From NCBI GenBank assembly GCA_032718865.1, contig JALUTQ010000038.1:434001-498000 (forward strand): a stretch of 64,000 nt of DNA, in the 5' to 3' direction. Made by a program: the position numbers and the translations under genes. This document shows, piece after piece, positions 57,038-64,000 of this stretch (position 1 is its first letter; every line of letters begins with the position of its first letter). Below the pieces are notes generated by a model, which saw only the letters and a list, made by a program, of their open reading frames with translations, had not been told where the DNA came from and did no database searches. The DNA comes from Tilletia caries (Eukaryota; Basidiomycota; Exobasidiomycetes; Tilletiales; Tilletiaceae).

Positions 57038-58240
57038 ATGCCCGTCTCCGAAACCGACGCCGCAGTTTCCGTCTCTCTGCGCTTCTTGGATCGTCTTCCA
57101 GAAGACGAGCGCGCCGCCATCGAAGAAGCGATTTATGCGCAACTCGACGCCGATGTGGAAGCCGAGCAGGTGGAGGCCGCCCGAAAAGCAGAAGAGGACG
57201 CGGAACGTCTCCAACAAGAGGCACGAGAAGCCGAGGAGGAGAACGAGCGACAGGCCCAAGCCTTGCGCGAGCAAGAAGCCCATCTCCTCGCCGCCAAGAA
57301 TCTCGTGGATCTCGCCAAGGCGCAAACCCAAACGCTCGACACCAAGGAAAAAAGCAAGAAGGTGGTCCAAGACGACAACATGGAGAACACGTTGGATCTG
57401 CTGGTCGCGGTCCCATCTCAGAAAATTCGCGACAAAATTCGCAACAACGATTTTATCGACCTCTGGCACCTCACGGCCGAAGGTATGGCCGTAGCCACCA
57501 AGTCCAAGCTCACGGGCGACACCTCATTTACGTTGGGAGCCGACGGCACCTTCGAAATGAAGGACTCGACCGTGGGGTTCAAGCCCGATCAGGATCCGCC
57601 CATGGCTTCGTGGGTTACTGCGCTGGGAAACTACGTGCGAGTGATGCAAGCAGAGGGCGTCGCAGAAAATATAGTTCATTCTCTCGTCAGGCTCAACCAC
57701 ACCCTCATCAACCATCCCCTATTCGAGCAGCACGGCGCCGCAATTCGTCTCTGGCACCGCCGTCATCGTTATCAGTGGACGTGCAGCGGGAGTCTGAACG
57801 CATCTGGCATGCGGTTCAATTTGGGCAAGCCCAACCCCGCTCACTTCGACGAGCTTCGCCTTGGTCTGCTCGAGCAGCGCGCCGAGCGACGAGTCACAGC
57901 CTCGACAAAGCGGCCTCACTTCGACGACACATCGTCCACGTCGTCGACGCCGGGAATTCCCCGCGCAAAAATAGCCCGCAGCAATTTTCGCTGCTTCGTC
58001 TGCTTCTCCAACGAAGGCGGTCATCCCTTCCGTACATGCGCAGCAAAGGAGCGCGTGGACGGCAAGGAACAGCTCGTCGTCCGCGGTCCCACCGGACGCA
58101 TCGTCTTCGCAGATTCGCAAAAGCCCATCTGCTTGGACTTTCAACTCAAAGGCTGCTCCACAACGTGTCGCACAGGAGGCACGCATCGGTGCGCCAACTG
58201 CGGTCATGGAGGTCACGGAGCCTCGTCCTGCTCCGCCTGA
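57038..58240 (+). CDS. Gag-like protein of the DIRS-like element
   Basis: A 400-residue frame starts at the ATG after CATCATC (MPVSETDAAVSV). Residues about 25-110 are a long charged coiled coil (EEDAERLQQEAREAEEENER). The middle domain has SFTLGADGTFEMK and WHRRHRYQW, and the C-terminal part is Cys/His-rich: CFVCFSNEGGHPFRTC, CLDFQLKGCSTTC and CANCGHGGHGASSC. It probably binds element RNA. The longer frame upstream (from 56786) lies within the terminal repeat and is unlikely to be translated. The RT frame overlaps its end. Confidence 0.75.
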   Translation: MPVSETDAAVSVSLRFLDRLPEDERAAIEEAIYAQLDADVEAEQVEAARKAEEDAERLQQEAREAEEENERQAQALREQEAHLLAAKNLVDLAKAQTQTLDTKEKSKKVVQDDNMENTLDLLVAVPSQKIRDKIRNNDFIDLWHLTAEGMAVATKSKLTGDTSFTLGADGTFEMKDSTVGFKPDQDPPMASWVTALGNYVRVMQAEGVAENIVHSLVRLNHTLINHPLFEQHGAAIRLWHRRHRYQWTCSGSLNASGMRFNLGKPNPAHFDELRLGLLEQRAERRVTASTKRPHFDDTSSTSSTPGIPRAKIARSNFRCFVCFSNEGGHPFRTCAAKERVDGKEQLVVRGPTGRIVFADSQKPICLDFQLKGCSTTCRTGGTHRCANCGHGGHGASSCSA

Positions 58241-60254
58241 TCTTCTCCCATCAATCATACAGCAATGGAAGAGCCCTTCTATCCTCCGCTCTTCCGCGTT
58301 CGAGCTGGAACTCGAACGATGCCACCTCTTTGACCGATATCCTTCTCTCGTTTCTAGCCTTCGTTTGGGCTTCAACATTGGCATTCCATCTCTTTCTTCT
58401 ACTCTCATCCAACCAAATCATGGCAGTGCTCGCCAAAATCCAGATCTCATCTCAGCCTCGGTCGCTCGCGAGCTTGCCGCGGGCCGCTACTACGGTCCTT
58501 ACAGCGCTCATCATCTTCAACAGTTTTTGGGGCCTTTCCAGAACAGTCCTCTGGGACTGGTTCCTAAGGCATCAGGAGACTGGCGCCTCATTCAAGATTT
58601 TTCCTGGCCTCGCGCCGGACCAAGCATCAACTCCCATCTATCCAGCGACGACTGGCCAACAACATGGGGCGCCGCTCGCGACGTTGTTCGCACTGTGAGT
58701 ATTCACCGCCCCCAAAAAACAAATCTCAACTCCCATCCCCCTCAGCCCCTTCGACCCCAATCAACCTCACGCTGTCTGCAACTGTATCATGCAGTATGCG
58801 CAGCTCAATAACGTTGCCTTTGGCACTCAGCCAGCTAGGTCACTAGCTGTGCTCATCCCATCATCCCCACCATCCACTATGGTCATCTGTCATTCCCAAT
58901 TCAACTTCGTGCTGAACCTTTCATTGTTGTCATACCACTTCAGCTTCTCATTCTTCCATCATCGGCTCAAGCCGCTGTCCGTGATGTGGCCGATGCCTTC
59001 CGGCTCATCGGCTTGCACTCTTCTCAATGGCCGGGGACTGTCGTCCGTCACGGAGAAGACAACTTCTACGTCGACACGTGTCTGGGCTTCGGTCTCGCCC
59101 CTGCTACTGGCGTCTGGGGCCTCGTGGCTGATGCCATCGCCGACATCTGCCGTGCACACGGTCATGGGCCCATTCTCAAATGGGTCGACGACTTCTTGTT
59201 CCTCTCCGTCCCGCTTGTGGCCATGGCCGACGTCAACGTTGCCCGCTCTCGAACCGCTAGCTCCATTGTGGGTAAACGGTCGCGTGGAGGCGTGGTTTTC
59301 TTTTTGGGCGAAGACGGGGAGGAACATGTCGAGGATTACCACTTTCCGCTCCGCAACCACTCAGCAAACCAACCACACGAGCTCATCTCCTCCCTCGCGT
59401 CAATCAGTGCCGTCACCAGTCCCCTTGGCGTCCCCTGGAAAGAAGCCAAAGACGTTAACTTTTGTGGCACTCCCGTCTACATCGGGTTTCAGTGGCACAT
59501 TGAGGAACGATGCGTTGCACTACCAACGGCCAAACGTCTCAAGTACCTCGCAGCTATCTCCGATTGGCAACACCAGCCCACTCACAGCCTTCAGTCTGCC
59601 CAGAAGCTCTTCGGAAAATTGCAACATGCCAGCTTCGTTGTTGCACAGGGCCGCAAGCACCTCGGCTCTCTGCGTGCCTTCGTGGCGACGATGGCTCCCG
59701 TTTCTGCTTGGATCAGTCATCGCGCCAGCAGGCAAGTCGAAAAAGACCTGGCCTGGTGGTCTTCTGCTCTCTCCCGAGCCAGCCTACGACGATCGTTCCT
59801 CGGCGACGATGTGTTCGACAACATCTACGTTGCCTGCGATGCCTCTACATCATACGGCATTGGAATATATGTCGACGGTGCTGAGTTGTCTCTTCCAGTC
59901 CTTCCGGGGTGGAAAGGTCAGGGCAGAGACATTGCGTGGCTGGAGGCGGTTGCTCTGGAGATTGCAGTGCAGGTCATTGTGTCTGAAGGCATCGCCGATT
60001 GTCGCGTTCGCATCATCACGGACAACACTTCCGTGTTTTTCTCTGAACGCTCCGGACACAGCCGAAATGCAGCAGTCACGTCCGTACTCGCCCGCATTCG
60101 CGACATCGAAGCCCTGTACAACATCGAGGTCGTGCCCACCCTTGTCCCCAGCGCCCAAAACATGGCCGATGCTCCCTCACGTGGCCTTCGGTCAACATCT
60201 GCGCGTATTGGTCGTCCAAAGCTGCATCCCGCGTTACGGCAGTACTTTGGATGA
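58206..60254 (+). CDS. Reverse transcriptase and RNase H of the DIRS-like element
   Basis: The first exon (to about 58694) has FQNSPLGLVPKASGDWRLIQ and DFSWPRAGPSINSH, the RT fingers. GTGAGT at 58695 starts a probable intron. RT resumes before 58986 with ADAFRLIGLHSSQWPG, FYVDTCLGFGLAPATGVWG and catalytic KWVDDFLFL (near 59178-59205). RNase H follows with VACDASTSYGIGIY, WLEAVALEI and ITDNTSVF, then ADAPSRG. DIRS-type RTs have this layout. The intron's acceptor (CTCAAG near 58971 is one choice) and possible small exons are unresolved. Confidence 0.78.
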
Positions 60255-61648
60255 CGAGGCCTGGAAATCGATTCTTCCCAGCCTGACACCAGCATTTTCG
60301 GCTGCTCGTACAGCACGATCAACTCGTCTTTCGCACGTACCGGCATTGCCTATACCTCTGCCGGCCACTACCTCGGGTCATCAATCTGCCATCATATACC
60401 CCTCGTCATCATTACAGAGGCCTTTCCCTTCGGACGCTCACCCGCTTCCTCTGCCCCCTCTGCCCATTTCCGCACGGCCCATCGCCAGACGCCTCCCCGC
60501 TGCGCCATCAGGTCACCATGCTGTGGCAGCCGCTGATCGCCTGATCGGCTGGATTCCGCCAGGTTCAACCCTCCTGTCAGCAAGAAATCCTGCTCAGAGA
60601 CAGCGTGTTCTCGGTGCGGCGTGGGCCGCGTCCACCAGGAGTACATATGGTACTGGCGTACTTCGCTGGCTCCTCTGGTGCGACCAGCATGGTCTGTCAG
60701 ACTCAGCACGTTTCCCGGCCAAGATTGATGACCTGATAGACTTTGTGGAGTCTCTGGCAGGTTCCTATGCTGGTGGGAGTATCAGGAATTGGATTTCCGG
60801 AATACGCGCCTGGCACATTGTTCACGGCAGCCTAGTGGACACGACTCATGTTCGCCTCACCATCGCATTACGTGGTGCAGACCGCCTCACGCCAGCAACC
60901 TCCATACGACCCCCGCGCGCGCCATTCCGTGTGCATCACCTTTGGACAGTCCATAATCATCTCGATCTCAGCGATCCTTTCGACGCAGCTGTTTGGGCCG
61001 CTCTCCTCACCGCGTTCTGGGGCCTGGCACGGCTTGGGGAACTGCTTATCAAAGACAAGGACGGTTATTCCGAGCGGAAGCATCCATCTGGGTCTCGTCT
61101 GGCTTGGGAAGCCGTAAGTCGATCGGCACCACACGTGGTTGCCGCAGTAATTTCTCTGCCCTGGACGAAAACCCAACCCAACGGCGAAAAACTCGTCCTC
61201 GCCCCTCAAACAGGGTCTCCGTGTCCGGTACGCGCTCTACGGAATCATATCGAGGTCAATCGGCCCGCCTCTTCCACCCATCTGTTTGGTTTTCGTGCCC
61301 GTCATAGAATCACTCCACTTACTCGCACGGCGTTCCTTCGCCGCGTCAACCGACATTCTTCGCGGCGTAGGTGTCATCACGATCAACATGAAGGGACATG
61401 GCCTGCGGATTGGTGGTTGCACGGAGTTTCTCCTCCGCGGTGTTTCAATCGACACTGTGCGTCTTCATGGCCGATGGTCGAGTGACGCTTGGCGCCTTTA
61501 TTTGCGCCAACACGTGGAATTGCTCGCCCCTCTCCTCATGGACACACAACCCACAACTGCCTCGCTCGTGGTCCACACATCAACGCTTCCAATCGAGACC
61601 TCGTTCTCCCGTCTTGCCCTTGGTGCGCCTGGATCATCCACAGCATAA
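60255..61648 (+). pseudogene. Tyrosine recombinase of the DIRS-like element (one frameshift)
   Basis: This recombinase integrates the circular cDNA. An N-terminal SAM-like domain (ARNPAQRQRVLGAAWAASTR, TYGTGVLRWL) is followed by the catalytic core: Arg in FWGLARLGELL (near 61030), HxxR in HGLRIGGC (near 61395), His in RLHGRW and the Tyr nucleophile in WRLYLRQH (near 61500). The first part is in the frame that overlaps the RT. An extra C near 61352 (GTCAACCGACATT) throws the reading off, and the rest (DILRGVGVITINMKGHG onward) lies in another frame. It is possibly a single-base assembly error, otherwise a dead copy. Confidence 0.75.
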
Positions 61649-61833
61649 GCGCAGATGGCGTGTCGCTCGGTCCATCTCTGTTCCTCCCTCACTGGCACCT
61701 GCGGCGCGTCGAGCTTCCTGCGCTTTTGCATGGTTGCCCTGGTCTCGCACTCGAGTCGCAATCGATTTGCGGCTTTTGGCACCTTTCACACTCTCCTCCC
61801 ATTCCTCAGCATGATCGAGCAGGTCGACGAAGG

Positions 61834-62133
61834 TCTACGTGTGGCCCAAGCCTCACACGGCCTTCGGAGCCGAGCGTAGAAGAGCGACTTCCGATAAGGA
61901 TCAACAAACAATGGGGTCGCAGTTACCCTTTGTCTTCCTTTGTCCCACGGAACGTTATCGCACTCAGCCCACATCACTTCCTTCTCCCTTTCTCTTCCAG
62001 ACGTACTTATATCGAGCCTCGCACCCAACTTTCTCCCTGAACGCGACCCCCACCACCTTCTCACTTTTTCTCCTACGCTCCTCGCTCAAACGCTACGTTT
62101 CTCTCTCTCAGCTTGCTTCATCACATTTCTTTT
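61834..62133 (+). repeat. Right direct repeat of the DIRS-like element
   Basis: It is the copy of 56690-56985, carrying CTTCCTTCTCCC where the left has CTTCTCCC. Confidence 0.85.
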
Positions 62134-62442
62134 CCCACCCAGTTCCCACCCTTTTGGCTACGTTCCCACTTCTCTTCGTTCCGTTCCCAATCCTCTTCAT
62201 ATCATATACATCCTTCCTGGTTTATATAGTTTCGAGACCAGGGTCGATGAAGAGAGGAACGAAGCGATAGAAGATGCTAGAAGCGTGGAGAGTTCGCATG
62301 CTGTGTGTGGCTGTGCCGAAGTCGAGGTCGAGCCGCCTGTTGGTGATGGCGGTGAGGTCAGGGATGAGCATGAGAGCGAAATGAGATCGTGGAAAATTCG
62401 AGAAGTTGTCGGAACGAGAACACCGGAAGGTCATTCATGACA
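62134..62442 (-). repeat. Probable 3' LTR of a minus-strand Ty3-like element
   Basis: On the minus strand it begins TGTCATGAATGACCTTCCGG directly after a purine-rich tract (TTAAAGAGGGAGCGAC). It contains a TATA box (ACTATATAAACC, near 62222-62232). The far end is uncertain because it abuts the DIRS-like repeat without a clear CA terminus. Confidence 0.5.
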
Positions 62443-63441
62443 GTCGCTCCCTCTTTAAGCTGAGGTCTCCGAAGCTGGTAGTGGGGCTGCTGTCTGTCGG
62501 CAGTCGGAGGCGCGAGTCGTGGGTGCGAGGACAGGATGTACCGATGTACGCGTGACCTGACAGTGGATCCGAGGGTCGAGGGTCGATGACATGGAGGTTG
62601 AGACTGCGGTGACCGTGACTGTGACCAAGATGCTGAGACCGAGATGGCTGAGGTGACTGGGTGACGGGGTTCACGGTTGGCTGAAGCTGGGACTGGGAAT
62701 CCTGGGAGTCTGGGATCGAGAGTGCTGGGAGTCTGGGATCGAAATCGCTGGGAGGAGTTCGCTGGTGAAGAACCGGACTCGGTGGCTGGGGAAATCGGTG
62801 GCTGGGCGACTTGATGACTGAGAGAACCGGTGGCTGGGGACTCGGTGACTGGGAAACTCGGTGGCAGGGAACATCTCGATGGCTGGCCGGACTTGATGAC
62901 TGGGAAAGTGGGAAACTCGATGGCTGGCCGGACTCGGACTCGGACTCGGTGACTGGGAAAAGAGGTTCGCGACGTGTGCCTTAGCACTCGCCCCCTCTGT
63001 GCGGTCGCGCCCTCGCGACAGGACAGTGCTGAGCCGCTGATGGGCTCAAGGCCGCGCGCAAGACCGGCGGAAAAGACAAAGGAGCCGGGGAACGTCACGG
63101 AGCAGCTGCGCTGGCGGGGAAGGCGGAATCTGGGAACTCTTGCGGCTAGCCATTGCCGATGGGCGCGCGCGCAGAGTTGAATGCTCGACGGGGAAGGTGC
63201 TGGGACTGGGAGGTGCCTCGAGCGAGGCAGTCAAGGCTCGGAGTGGTGGTGCAAGGTGGTGACCGGAAATTTTGAGTCGCGGAACAAGGTGGTGGTGAGA
63301 GTGAAAAAGATGGAAGTGAAAAATGTGGGGTTGAGGGCATGATGGTGGGCTCACAAAGGAAATGAACCGATGCCCGTAACTGGATGGATCGCAACGGTAT
63401 TGCAACTTGATGCGAACATGGCCGAAGGTTTGAGACAAGCC
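62443..63441 (-). other. Non-coding interior of the minus-strand element, with tandem repeats
   Basis: Where pol would be expected, about 1 kb has no RT, RNase H or integrase motif. From about 62640 to 62960 degenerate repeats of GACTGGGA, GTGGCTGGG and GGGAGTCTGGGATCG words dominate. Confidence 0.5.
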
Positions 63442-64000
63442 TCATGCGGAGGAATGAGGCTCTGCCTGGGTGGTCTTGGGATGCGAAACGACGGTGGCAA
63501 GGGACGGAGAGCCGGTGCTAGACGACGAGCCAGGCCCACCGAGGCGGAAGGAGACGGCGGCGGCTGTGTGGGCGGCAGGGCGGGCTCCATGGTTGCGCTT
63601 CTCGGGACAGGACCGGGCAATGTGACCAGGGCCGCCGCAGTACATGCAGAGACCGAGTTCTCTGCGGCGTCGCTTCTCAGCGTCAGTGAGAGGCTGGTGG
63701 CGAGGAGCAGTGGCGTCGAGGTCCATGGGCGTAGGACCGGGAGGAGCGGGGCCAGGGGAAGCAGGTCCGGAGGAGACAAAGCCGGAGGGACCAGGACTGG
63801 ACGGAGCAGGACCGAACAAGACTGGGTGAAGTTCCGGAGAGCCGGGGGTGCTGGGGAGAGTCTCGGGCTGGTCAAGGTGCTGGGATCGATCGGGTTGCCT
63901 GATGAAACGACCGGGCCGCTGGGAGAGGCGGTTTTCGAGGTTGACGGCATGGTTGGCGAGGTCTTGAACGTCCGTGATCGTCTTCTCGGAATAGGCCAGG
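63442..64000 (-). CDS. Ty3-like Gag C-terminal part (partial, runs off the window)
   Basis: The minus-strand frame is open from the window edge to a stop at 63442 (186 codons present). It begins LAYSEKTITDVQDLANHAVN, the end of a Ty3-type capsid. A Pro/Ser/Gly-rich spacer follows, then LTDAEKRRRRELGLC and a zinc knuckle, CMYCGGPGHIARSCP (near 63600-63650). The start lies beyond the window. Gag ends in a stop rather than continuing into protease, and no pol follows before the LTR-like end. This therefore looks like a gag-only, non-autonomous derivative. Confidence 0.75.
   Translation of the reverse strand, partial: LAYSEKTITDVQDLANHAVNLENRLSQRPGRFIRQPDRSQHLDQPETLPSTPGSPELHPVLFGPAPSSPGPSGFVSSGPASPGPAPPGPTPMDLDATAPRHQPLTDAEKRRRRELGLCMYCGGPGHIARSCPEKRNHGARPAAHTAAAVSFRLGGPGSSSSTGSPSLATVVSHPKTTQAEPHSSA

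Larger units (their letters stand above)
56690..62133 (+). mobile_element. DIRS-like tyrosine-recombinase retrotransposon
   Basis: The element is about 5.4 kb with direct repeats of about 300 bp (56690-56985 and 61834-62133) and three coding units: Gag-like, RT-RNase H, and tyrosine recombinase. There is no DDE integrase or aspartic protease. This set defines the DIRS order. The repeats do not start TG or end CA and no target duplication is evident, as expected for recombinase-mediated insertion. The B segments of a split-repeat (PAT-type) layout were not identified, so the outer limits are approximate. Confidence 0.8.

Noticed and set aside
56690..62133. Classical LTR retrotransposon
   Set aside because: The repeats lack TG/CA ends and the integrating enzyme is a tyrosine recombinase, not a DDE integrase.

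Overview
The window is nuclear DNA of a fungus, most likely a basidiomycete. The genes carry many short GT-AG introns (about 45-200 nt). The fatty-acid-synthase remnant reads from a beta-type MPT domain straight into alpha-type ACP, KR and PPT domains, the single-chain FAS layout known from smut-type fungi (Ustilaginomycotina). Chromodomain Ty3-type and tyrosine-recombinase retrotransposons sit beside GH45 cellulase genes. The order or species cannot be fixed from this window.

Layout. 1-6.5 kb: decayed DNA, with a FAS pseudogene that lost its KS domain and a septin fragment. 7.07-20.86 kb: one 5'-truncated LINE flanked by a 13-bp target duplication. It contains a 652-bp inverted-repeat element and a complete 9.2-kb LTR retrotransposon whose LTRs differ, as far as I can see, only in homopolymer lengths. 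20.9-39 kb: a compact housekeeping block with DcpS, a secreted alpha/beta hydrolase, a WD40 protein with an acidic tail, EF-1alpha, the ADP/ATP carrier, a complex I Tim17-type subunit, an FAHD1-type hydrolase and a nitronate monooxygenase. 39.4-56.5 kb: an accessory zone of secreted proteins and small inverted-repeat elements. It holds three GH45 endoglucanase genes, a small Cys-rich protein built from amplified exons, another secreted protein, and a nearly 4-kb block present twice. LYS2 fragments lie at the ends of both copies. 56.7-62.1 kb: a DIRS-like element (gag, RT-RNase H, tyrosine recombinase) with about 300-bp terminal direct repeats. 62.1-64 kb: a minus-strand Ty3-like element with gag but no visible pol, running off the window.

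The housekeeping genes share no single pathway. The accessory zone suggests an outward-facing gene set (plant-wall hydrolases, cysteine-stabilised peptide, small secreted proteins) in a duplication- and transposon-rich setting. The most unusual gene is the Cys-rich one at 47,933-48,675 (minus): three 29-codon exons and a diverged terminal one, each encoding C-x3-C...C-x3-C, separated by nearly identical introns.

Exon boundaries were worked out by hand from splice signals and reading frame. Wherever all exons are given, the total length is divisible by three.
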